Part shown: positions 16,657-24,138 of the stretch, piece after piece | Layout: each line of letters starts with the position of its first letter | How positions within the stretch are numbered: the first letter of the stretch is position 1 | DNA from: Dehalococcoidia bacterium | GTDB taxonomy: Bacteria; Chloroflexota; Dehalococcoidia; Dehalococcoidales; UBA2162 | NCBI GenBank assembly: GCA_011191975.1 | Contig: DUFA01000030.1 | Span: 1-46,504, forward strand | Reading direction: 5' to 3' | DNA length: 46,504 bases | The notes under the pieces: generated by a model | What the model was told of the DNA's origin: nothing | Databases searched by the model: none | The model's input: the letters and a program-made list of their open reading frames with translations, nothing else | Position numbers and translations under genes: made by a program

Positions 16657-17070
16657 CTAGTCATCCGGTTCTTGAGCGAGTTCAATATATGCACCGCAGG
16701 CAGATTCCGGATCGAGGAAAGCTATCTCCGGACCAGGTCGGGACGGTAAGATGAACCTGGGATCTTCAACACTGACGCCTTTTTCTCTCAACGATTTTAC
16801 CGCTAAATCGATGTCATCAACCTTGCATGAAAGATGAAATAAGCCTTCACCATGGTTTGAAAGGAATTTGCCAACACGATGTTCTGAATCTGTGGGCTCT
16901 ATAAGTTCTATCGCATTGTTGCCAACGGAAATCATAAAAGCCTTCCCTCCCGGGATCATCATAATATCCGAAGACCTGGCTTTTAAGCCGTATATCCTTG
17001 TGTACAAATCTATTCCCTTATTTATGTCTTTTACAATATGCCCTACATGACTGTATGATTTGATAAACAC
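16657..17070 (-). CDS. VOC-family protein, methylmalonyl-CoA epimerase-like
   Basis: 137 residues, the usual length for a two-module VOC metalloprotein. The four metal-ligand positions are present: His in SHVGHIV, Glu in NAIELIEP, His in LFHLSCKV and Glu in AYIELAQE. This order and the FLDPE motif match methylmalonyl-CoA epimerase and related glyoxalase proteins. The start is GTG at 17070 with AAGGAG upstream. An epimerase would fit propionate or branched-chain acid metabolism with the nearby acyl-CoA genes, but no mutase is in the window. Confidence 0.78.
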   Translation of the reverse strand: MFIKSYSHVGHIVKDINKGIDLYTRIYGLKARSSDIMMIPGGKAFMISVGNNAIELIEPTDSEHRVGKFLSNHGEGLFHLSCKVDDIDLAVKSLREKGVSVEDPRFILPSRPGPEIAFLDPESACGAYIELAQEPDD

Positions 17071-17231
17071 TTTACTTCTCCTTTTTCGAAGTTTTTCAGT
17101 TGGAATTTGAGTCTAATGACATCACGAGATATATGTCAATACTTGAACCAATATTTTTTTATGGCTGGAATCAAGCATAAAAAAACGGGAAAATTCAAGT
17201 CGGTTGACACAGAACCAAATCATGAGCAATA

Positions 17232-17333
17232 TAAGTTTTGGATAAACTCGATTCCCTCTTTGATGATCGGGCGATGCCGTCCGCTGTCATTCGACTCGCG
17301 AAGTTCCATCTGGCAGCATTCGGTGCTGGTTGC
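17232..17333 (-). pseudogene. Fragment of an NfnB/GltD-like oxidoreductase gene
   Basis: The minus strand encodes ECCQMELRESNDSGRHRPII, matching ECYQMELGEPDDSGRRRPIV of the intact nfnB at 21869-23266 in 14 of 20 positions. Similarity fades on both sides and the frame is not part of a sensible gene. It is a decayed copy left between the epimerase-like gene and an acyltransferase gene. The rest of 17071-17430 shows nothing recognisable. Confidence 0.75.
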
Positions 17334-17430
17334 CCAGCCGTTATTATAGGATCAATTGTTCCCTCTATGGACACTGTGTTAAAAGCACCATCACAATAGT
17401 ATAGCAAGTTTACTTACCTGCCAGTATCAT

Positions 17431-18591
17431 TCAAGATGAAGATATTTTCCTTGTTAGTCTCATTCCAAAAAGAAAACGAAGAATATTCACCCGTCTTATC
17501 AGGAATTCGTATAGTATCATAATTACCACGAATGAAGTCGTACTTATAGTCAAATATTTTAAACCAACACCTGCATTCCACTGTACGACGTAAAAACTAA
17601 TGACAATAATAACAGTCTGGTGCAGAATATAAAATGGTAATACAGCAGTATTTGCATATTTAAGGAATTTGTTAGTGCCAGTAAGGTATCTACTCGCGAG
17701 ATTAATGATTACGATAAGCCAACTCCAGGTGCTAATTGCCTGGATAAACTGAGACAGAATAAATTCTGTTGTACCGTAATAATCAGTCAGGTTTGTCAAT
17801 ACATCGATATAAAATACGACAAGACAAATCATCCCGATAATACCAGTGACAGATGCAATCCAGCCATATTTCCTGATAACACCTACGACGCGTTCATTAG
17901 AGAAAGTAAGATAACCGGAAATATAAAACAACGCATTACTCACTATATTCCATCCACCCGATTCCCTGTGGCCCCAGAAACCTGAAGGGTACAGGACGGA
18001 ATCAATTAAACCGAGAGACAATACCAAAATCATCAATAAAACCCATGGTTTTTCAAATATGGTAGCTATTCGGGAGGTGGTATTTTTCCTGGCTTTGCCC
18101 AAGAGTATGAAAATAGGTAAAGTAATAATAGAAAAAATAAAGAGTTGTTCCAGGAACCATAAGTGATACCATTCCATATCCGGTAGAGTCTTCAGGTACT
18201 GGACATACAACTCGAAGGGATTACCACTAAGGTGTATCCCGTTGAAAATAGCCTGATAGTATGCCTGTGGAGCAATGATAACCAGCCAGCCGAATATGAG
18301 AGGAACTGCCAGTCGTAAAGTTCTTTCCAGTGCATACTGCCTGGCCCGTATCACTCTGAGGGCATAAAAAGTACCTGCACCGGCAAGGATAAAAAAGAGC
18401 GGCATACCCCATTGAACGGTGAAAGCATCATAGGCAGTCGCTACGATATTAGTCGTGGCATCCTTTATGTGCCAATCACCAAGTTCGTTAAATAACATCG
18501 CGTTATGGTATAAAAAAACTCCTAGCATCGCTAGGACTCTTAGCCAGTCGAGGTAGTATAACCTGGTGGAAGGCATACTGTTGTTTTTCAT
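17431..18591 (-). CDS. Acyltransferase 3 family membrane protein (copy 1)
   Basis: 386 residues with about ten hydrophobic segments. The N-terminal TRLYYLDWLRVLAMLGVFLYHN carries the family's D-x-x-R and essential His. WGMPLFFILAGAGTFYAL follows. These enzymes transfer acetyl or other acyl groups to cell-surface sugars or lipids across the membrane. It is divergent to, and paralogous with, the gene at 18752-19960. The product is probably an envelope modification; the substrate is unknown. Confidence 0.88.
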   Translation of the reverse strand: MKNNSMPSTRLYYLDWLRVLAMLGVFLYHNAMLFNELGDWHIKDATTNIVATAYDAFTVQWGMPLFFILAGAGTFYALRVIRARQYALERTLRLAVPLIFGWLVIIAPQAYYQAIFNGIHLSGNPFELYVQYLKTLPDMEWYHLWFLEQLFIFSIITLPIFILLGKARKNTTSRIATIFEKPWVLLMILVLSLGLIDSVLYPSGFWGHRESGGWNIVSNALFYISGYLTFSNERVVGVIRKYGWIASVTGIIGMICLVVFYIDVLTNLTDYYGTTEFILSQFIQAISTWSWLIVIINLASRYLTGTNKFLKYANTAVLPFYILHQTVIIVISFYVVQWNAGVGLKYLTISTTSFVVIMILYEFLIRRVNILRFLFGMRLTRKISSS

Positions 18592-18751
18592 ATATTCATT
18601 TTGGATAGGTATTGTATATCATTGCCTGTACAACAATCAATTCATTATATATTATTGACGAAGAAAATCCGTAACTATATAATTGAGTTCCACTTTAATA
18701 TTATTGCATTCTGGTCACTTGGTCATCGTTCAGGTTCCAAAGGAGGGATCC

Positions 18752-19960
18752 GTGCAAGGCCGGGTTGATCCTGGGTTGGAAATCAACCTTAACACTGAGA
18801 ATACGCGACTATATTATATCGACTGGTTGCGTGTACTGGCGATATTCGGTGTGTTTCTATTTCACTCAAGCTCGGTTTTCAACACTCTGGATTTTCATAT
18901 CAAGAATATCGACCAGAATGAAATTATAACCATAATCCAGGCTTTTTTCTTTCCATGGGGCATGCCCCTATTTTTCACAATTGCCGGTGCCGGTACATGG
19001 TTCGCATTAAGAAGACGATCATCAATCGAATATATAAGAGAACGTACAAATCGTTTATTGATTCCGTTCACTGTAGGATCATTACTGCTTTCTCCAATAC
19101 AATTTTATTTCGAATGGAGTCATAAAATTCAAACTAACGTCTTTGAAGGTAGCTTTATTCAGTTCCTTGCATCATTGCCCTGGGAACCGAATTCAAGGAT
19201 ATTTGCTACGGTCGGTTACCACATGTGGTTTCTGGGATTTTTATTTTTGTTTTCAATGCTAGGTCTACCGATATTTCGCTATTTCAGAAGTAATTTTGGT
19301 CGGAAAATAATGTCCAAGCTTATAGCTGTGTCCCAGTATCGCAGTGGAATAATGGTATTTGCCCTTCTTCCTATAATTGCCCGATTGATTTTTCAACCAT
19401 TTTTTCCCTATGAACATGACTGGGCTGATTTTTTCTATTTACTCACTTTCTTTATAAGTGGTTACCTGGTGATATCAGATGAACGATTACGAATGGTAAT
19501 AAAAAGGGATTGGTGGATTTCACTAGGTATTGGTACACTCTCTTTCTTAGGTGCCTTAATAATATCTGTATCAACCGGCGAATTTGATATTGAGTCAATT
19601 CCCAGAAACTCGTTGGACTTTATCTGGTGGGGTTTATTTGCTTTATGTGGATGGTGCTGGACAGCTTTTATACTCTCTATCGGTATACGTTATCTTAACT
19701 TTTCTAACCGATCATTGCAGTATGGGCAGGAAGCCATTGTTCCATTCTTTGTAGTGCATCAACCGGTGATTATTTTCATATCCTACTTCGTGGTCCAGTG
19801 GGACATCAGCCTTATACCTAAACTGGTTATTGTGGTCCTTGGGTCATTCCTGCTTTCAATAAGCTTATACCACTTTGTTGTTAAGCGGATGGGTATACTT
19901 AGTGTGGCGTTTGGTATGAAGACAGGACGTCTGAAAGTAACACCGGAAAACGTGAGTTGA
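18752..19960 (+). CDS. Acyltransferase 3 family membrane protein (copy 2)
   Basis: 402 residues from the GTG at 18752, chosen because a strong AGGAGGG lies at 18741-18747; an upstream TTG at 18683 has no ribosome site. It has the same architecture as the divergent copy at 17431-18591: TRLYYIDWLRVLAIFGVFLFHS, then WGMPLFFTIAGAGTWFALRR, and about ten transmembrane segments. The two probably arose by inverted duplication, followed by divergence. It is followed closely by the acyl-CoA ligase gene (19-bp gap), so it may be co-expressed with it. Confidence 0.87.
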   Translation: MQGRVDPGLEINLNTENTRLYYIDWLRVLAIFGVFLFHSSSVFNTLDFHIKNIDQNEIITIIQAFFFPWGMPLFFTIAGAGTWFALRRRSSIEYIRERTNRLLIPFTVGSLLLSPIQFYFEWSHKIQTNVFEGSFIQFLASLPWEPNSRIFATVGYHMWFLGFLFLFSMLGLPIFRYFRSNFGRKIMSKLIAVSQYRSGIMVFALLPIIARLIFQPFFPYEHDWADFFYLLTFFISGYLVISDERLRMVIKRDWWISLGIGTLSFLGALIISVSTGEFDIESIPRNSLDFIWWGLFALCGWCWTAFILSIGIRYLNFSNRSLQYGQEAIVPFFVVHQPVIIFISYFVVQWDISLIPKLVIVVLGSFLLSISLYHFVVKRMGILSVAFGMKTGRLKVTPENVS

Positions 19961-19979
19961 TTTTTTGGAGACATCTTAT

Positions 19980-21668
19980 ATGAAAGGCAAACCTTGGCAG
20001 AAGCACTACGATACGGGAGTGCCAACAACACTCCAGCCGTACCCCAACAAGACATTGCTGGATATTGTCAGTGAAACTGTACAACAACGACCAGATCATC
20101 CAGCTCTGTTCTTTAAAGGTAGACAATTATCATATAAACAAATAGAAAAGCTGAGTGATACCTTCGCATCCTCTTTGGTGGACCTAGGGGTTAAAAAAGG
20201 TGATCGTATCGCTCTGCTTTTAGCTAATTGTCCTCAGTTTATTATCACCCAGATGGGAGTGTGGAAAGCCGGATGTATTGCAGTACCAATAAATCCTGTA
20301 TACAGCGAACGAGAGTTAGAACACGCACTTAATGAGTGTGGTGCTGAAATAGCAGTGGTAATGACATCTTCCTACGACAAAGTAAAAAAGGTTCAACATA
20401 AAACCGATTTACATTGCCTGATTACTACCAATATCAAAGAATACCTTCCAATAATGCTGCGTATTCTGTTTACCTTCTTTAAGGAGAAAAAAGGTGGTCA
20501 TCGAATAGTGCTTGGGGACGGTGCTATCTGGCTGAGAGCCCTGTTACATCAATATGATAAACACAGCAGACCGGATATTTCCGTTAAACCGGAAGATCCT
20601 GCATTGATAATATTTACAGGTGGGACAACAGGAACACCAAAAGGAGCATTGGGGACACATGCCAGTCTGGTAATGACCAGTATACAACTTCACACCTGGT
20701 TTGGAGTATTACTGAAAGACTGGGACGATATTATCATGCTTGCCATGCCACTTTTTCACATGTACGGTAATCTGGGTATACTTGGTACCGGACTCGTCGG
20801 TCATAATCCTCTCGTCCTGGTACCTGATCCACGTGATATAGGTGATATCATTTTTACTATTAATAAAGTGAGACCTGCCTTTATACCTGCCGTACCAACT
20901 TTACTGAATACTCTACTAAACCACCCTGAGGTTAAGTCCGGTAGCATAGACTTTAAATCTGTCAAACTGTGTATTTCTGCCGCGGCTCCTCTAATGAGTG
21001 AAACAAAAAAGAATTTTGAGGAATTGACACATGGTCGGGTAGTTGAGGCTTATGGACTTACTGAATCGATGCTGGCAGCCGTTATTACCCCTTTGCAGGG
21101 TACCTATAAAAATGGTTCTGTGGGAATACCACTTCCGGATGTAGATGTCCGCGTTGTAGATGTAAATACCGATAAAGGAAACCTTCCTGCCGGTGAAGTG
21201 GGTGAAATAGTAGTATCTGCACCCCAATTAATGCAGGGATACTGGCAACGACCAGCCGAAACAGCTGAGACGATTCGAGGTGGTTGGTTGTATACAGGAG
21301 ACATTGGATATCTTGATGAGGATGGCTATATATTTATTGTTGACAGGAAAAAGGATGTGATTAAACCCAGTGGTTTCCAGGTCTGGCCGAGGGAAGTTGA
21401 GGAGGTTATTGCATCACATCCTGCTGTGATTGAAGTGGGAGTTGCAGGAATCCCTGATGAAAGGCAAGGGGAAGCAGTAAAAGCATGGATTGTACTACGA
21501 AAGGATTATACTGTCTCAATCGATGAAATCCGAAATTACTGCCGGGAAAATCTTACTGCATATAAGGTACCCAAGTATGTCGAATTATGTGACAGTCTCC
21601 CAAAATCGATGGTTGGTAAGGTTCTCAGACGTGAGTTAGTTTCGGAATCTCTGAAGTCAAAGAGTTAA
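19980..21668 (+). CDS. AMP-forming acyl-CoA synthetase (FadD-like)
   Basis: 562 residues from ATG 19980, which has GGAG at 19967-19970 and is preferred to an in-frame TTG at 19965. ANL-superfamily motifs in order: P-loop IIFTGGTTGTPKGA, A5 YGLTES, A7 GWLYTGDIGYLDEDGYI, A8 DRKKDVIKPSGFQVWPREVE, and a catalytic Lys in the C-terminal SMVGKVLRRE. It adenylates a carboxylic acid and forms the CoA thioester. Overall similarity is to medium/long-chain fatty acid ligases; chain length cannot be set from sequence. Confidence 0.92.
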   Translation: MKGKPWQKHYDTGVPTTLQPYPNKTLLDIVSETVQQRPDHPALFFKGRQLSYKQIEKLSDTFASSLVDLGVKKGDRIALLLANCPQFIITQMGVWKAGCIAVPINPVYSERELEHALNECGAEIAVVMTSSYDKVKKVQHKTDLHCLITTNIKEYLPIMLRILFTFFKEKKGGHRIVLGDGAIWLRALLHQYDKHSRPDISVKPEDPALIIFTGGTTGTPKGALGTHASLVMTSIQLHTWFGVLLKDWDDIIMLAMPLFHMYGNLGILGTGLVGHNPLVLVPDPRDIGDIIFTINKVRPAFIPAVPTLLNTLLNHPEVKSGSIDFKSVKLCISAAAPLMSETKKNFEELTHGRVVEAYGLTESMLAAVITPLQGTYKNGSVGIPLPDVDVRVVDVNTDKGNLPAGEVGEIVVSAPQLMQGYWQRPAETAETIRGGWLYTGDIGYLDEDGYIFIVDRKKDVIKPSGFQVWPREVEEVIASHPAVIEVGVAGIPDERQGEAVKAWIVLRKDYTVSIDEIRNYCRENLTAYKVPKYVELCDSLPKSMVGKVLRRELVSESLKSKS

Positions 21669-21697
21669 TTATCAAGTTAGCCTTAATTAGATGTTTT

Positions 21698-21868
21698 GTG
21701 AGATGGTTTCTCACCATAGGTATTAAGCTGGGTAAAAAACACAGTACTGTCTTTGGGGAAGTGACTCATACTAAACCCATCTATAAAGTAACGCCTGGAT
21801 TTGTTGAAACAGTGGAAATGATACTCAATAAGAGGTTAGGTTATTCCAGAAATTACGATGGTAATTAG
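21698..21868 (+). CDS. Small open frame or gene remnant, unknown
   Basis: An open frame of 56 codons from GTG 21698 to TAG 21866-21868 fills the gap between the acyl-CoA ligase and nfnB. It reads GKKHSTVFGEVTHTKPIYKV and then TPGFVETVEMILNKRLGYSR, which looks protein-like, but there is no ribosome site. It may be the tail of a decayed gene. No family is recognised. Confidence 0.25.
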   Translation: MRWFLTIGIKLGKKHSTVFGEVTHTKPIYKVTPGFVETVEMILNKRLGYSRNYDGN

Positions 21869-23266
21869 CTAGCTTCTGAGGAACTTGTCCATATCAGCAG
21901 CAGCCCGTTTGCCGGCGCCCATGGCGCTGATAACAGTTGCCGCGCCGGTGACAATGTCACCACCGGCCCAGACCCTGTCCTTGACCGTCTTGCCGGTCTC
22001 TTCGTCAGCTATTACCGTGCCGCGGTTGGTCGTGTCCAATCCTTTGGTGGTGCTGGCAATGAGAGGATTGGGTGAGGTACCGAGGGCAACCACCGCCACA
22101 TCCACGTCCAGAGTGAATTCACTCCCCTCTTTGACTATCGGGCGACGCCGCCCGCTGTCATCCGGTTCACCGAGTTCCATCTGGTAGCACTCGACCGAGA
22201 CGAGTTGATTCTTGTCATTGCCGATAAACTGTTTCGGATTGGTCAACAGCCTGAAGTCAATACCTTCTTCCATGGCGTTTTCCACTTCTTCACGCCGCGC
22301 CGGCATCTCTTCTTCCGATCTCCTATATATTATGTAAACTTTCTCGGAGCCTAGCCGTAGAGCGCACCTGGCTGAGTCCATCGCCACGTTACCGCCGCCT
22401 ATGACGGCTACCCTCCTGCCCAGTTTAACAGGTGTGTCGTATTCGGGGAACATGTAGGCTTTCATCAGGTTGACACGAGTGAGGTACTCATTAGCGGAAT
22501 AAATACCGTTCAGGTTCTCGCCAGGCACGTTCATGAACATAGGCAACCCGGCGCCGGTGCCGAGGAACACGGCATCGTAGCCATTCTCCAATAATTCGTC
22601 AATCGTTGAGATCCTGCCGACGACCGAGTCGAGTTTAAATTCCACTCCCAACGACTTTACAAAATCGACTTCCTTCTGGACTATTTCCTTAGGCAATCTG
22701 AATTCAGGAATACCGTACATCAGCACCCCGCCGGCGACGTGAAGCGCTTCAAACATGGTAACGCTGTGCCCGAACCTTGCCAGGTCAGCCGCAGCCGTCA
22801 ACCCGGCCGGTCCGGTCCCAACCACTGCCACTTTTTTACCTGTCGACGGCGGTAGTTCAGGTTTTTTTTCCTCGTTGGTCATGTTAAGGAGTTCCCAGTC
22901 GGCAACATACCGTTCGAGTCTTCCGATGGCTATCGGTGCACCCATCCTATTCAGCGTGCAGACAGACTCGCATTGCGTTTCCTGCGGGCATACCCTTCCG
23001 CAAACACCCGGCAGCGCGTTCTTACTCTTGAGTATTCTGACTGATTCTTTCATATCGCCTTCACGTAGCGCCAGGATAAAGTCGGGAATGTCCACGTTGA
23101 CCGGGCACCCCTCGACGCAATTTCGTTTCTTGCACTGTATACAGCGGTCGGCCTCGGCCTTTGCCTGTTCGGGACTGTAACCAAGCGCTACCTCGCGGTA
23201 GTTCTTCGCCCTAACTTCCGGCTCCTGCCTCGGCATTTGCTCGCGGTTCAGATTAACTTTTGCCAT
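21869..23266 (-). CDS. nfnB: NfnB-like NADPH-dependent oxidoreductase, large subunit (GltD family)
   Basis: 465 residues, the normal length for NfnB. An N-terminal Cys-rich region (RCIQCKKRNCVEGCPVNVDI, then GVCGRVCPQETQCESVC) binds two [4Fe-4S] clusters. The FAD site is VVGTGPAGLTAAADLARFG. The NADP site is AVIGGGNVAMDSARCALRLG followed by YRRSEEEMP, with Arg residues suited to NADPH. It is the last gene of the five-gene operon, 12 bp after nfnA. NfnA plus NfnB form the electron-bifurcating NADH-dependent ferredoxin:NADP+ oxidoreductase. A GltD-like subunit of glutamate synthase is the alternative, but no GltB is present and the nfnA neighbour decides. Confidence 0.9.
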   Translation of the reverse strand: MAKVNLNREQMPRQEPEVRAKNYREVALGYSPEQAKAEADRCIQCKKRNCVEGCPVNVDIPDFILALREGDMKESVRILKSKNALPGVCGRVCPQETQCESVCTLNRMGAPIAIGRLERYVADWELLNMTNEEKKPELPPSTGKKVAVVGTGPAGLTAAADLARFGHSVTMFEALHVAGGVLMYGIPEFRLPKEIVQKEVDFVKSLGVEFKLDSVVGRISTIDELLENGYDAVFLGTGAGLPMFMNVPGENLNGIYSANEYLTRVNLMKAYMFPEYDTPVKLGRRVAVIGGGNVAMDSARCALRLGSEKVYIIYRRSEEEMPARREEVENAMEEGIDFRLLTNPKQFIGNDKNQLVSVECYQMELGEPDDSGRRRPIVKEGSEFTLDVDVAVVALGTSPNPLIASTTKGLDTTNRGTVIADEETGKTVKDRVWAGGDIVTGAATVISAMGAGKRAAADMDKFLRS

Positions 23267-23278
23267 GTGTGTATCCCG

Positions 23279-24118
23279 TTATACTTTCGTCCAGTTCGTG
23301 CATTCGAACATTTGCAATGATTCTATTTCTTCGGCCAGGTACTGTACCTGTCTCGCCACCAGCAGATCCCATTCCACTTCGTGCGCGTCGAATTCCGGCC
23401 CATCGACACAGGCAAACTTGGTTGTACCACCGACTTCAACGCGGCAGCAGCCGCACATCCCGGTCCCGTCTACCATTATCGGACTGAGATGAACGATCGT
23501 TTTTATCCCAAGATCCTTCGTGGCCTCGGCAACATTCCTCATCATGAAGGTGCAGCCTACGGCTATTACAAGATCAGGTTTTTCGTTACCTTTGATGTAT
23601 CTGTCTATTTTTTCAGAGATCCATTCCTGATAGGAATCGGAATCATCACCCGTGACTGTTACCAGTTCATCGCATGATCCCTCGAGTTTATCCTGCCAGT
23701 ACAGCAGTCTTTTACTCCTGCCTTCGATGATGGATATCACCTTGTTACCTGCTTCTTTCATCGCCCTGGCGATCGGTGTAATACCACCGATTCCATAGCA
23801 GCCACCGATACAAAGGACGGTACCAACTTTTTCGATCTCTGCAGGAACACCCAGAGGTCCGGTAAAGTTCTCGATATAGTCGCCTGTTTTCAACGACGCC
23901 ATCTTTCCGGTTGTGGTGCCAACCTCCATGAATATGACGGTGATGCTACCTTCCTCGGGATCAGCTTCGGCGATGGTCATTGGAATACGTTCGCCGTATT
24001 CGTCGACTCTTATGATAACGAACTGGCCTGGAAGCGCTTTTTTCGCAATTTCAGGCGCTTCGATCTTTACTACTTGAAGATTCGGTACCAGGTTTTCTTT
24101 TAATAGAATCTTAAACAA
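23279..24118 (-). CDS. nfnA: NfnA-like FAD/[2Fe-2S] subunit (ferredoxin-NADP reductase family)
   Basis: 279 residues matching NfnA / sulfide dehydrogenase beta / PyrK-type proteins. A beta-barrel FAD domain contains GERIPMTIAEADPEEGSITV. The NAD-binding region has CIGGCYGIGGITPIARAMKE. A C-terminal [2Fe-2S] motif reads DGTGMCGCCRVEVGG and FACVDGPEFD. The start is TTG at 24118, behind GGGGTGGA. In NfnAB this subunit binds NAD(H) and its FAD and [2Fe-2S] cluster form the exergonic branch; the bifurcating FAD is in NfnB. It sits 12 bp before nfnB and 20 bp after the FdhA/NuoG-like gene. Confidence 0.9.
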   Translation of the reverse strand: MFKILLKENLVPNLQVVKIEAPEIAKKALPGQFVIIRVDEYGERIPMTIAEADPEEGSITVIFMEVGTTTGKMASLKTGDYIENFTGPLGVPAEIEKVGTVLCIGGCYGIGGITPIARAMKEAGNKVISIIEGRSKRLLYWQDKLEGSCDELVTVTGDDSDSYQEWISEKIDRYIKGNEKPDLVIAVGCTFMMRNVAEATKDLGIKTIVHLSPIMVDGTGMCGCCRVEVGGTTKFACVDGPEFDAHEVEWDLLVARQVQYLAEEIESLQMFECTNWTKV

Positions 24119-24138
24119 TTAATCCACCCCTGAGTCTT

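Noticed and set aside
21869-23266. Glutamate synthase small subunit (GltD)
   Set aside because: There is no large subunit, and the adjacent NfnA with its [2Fe-2S] motif makes NfnB the better call.
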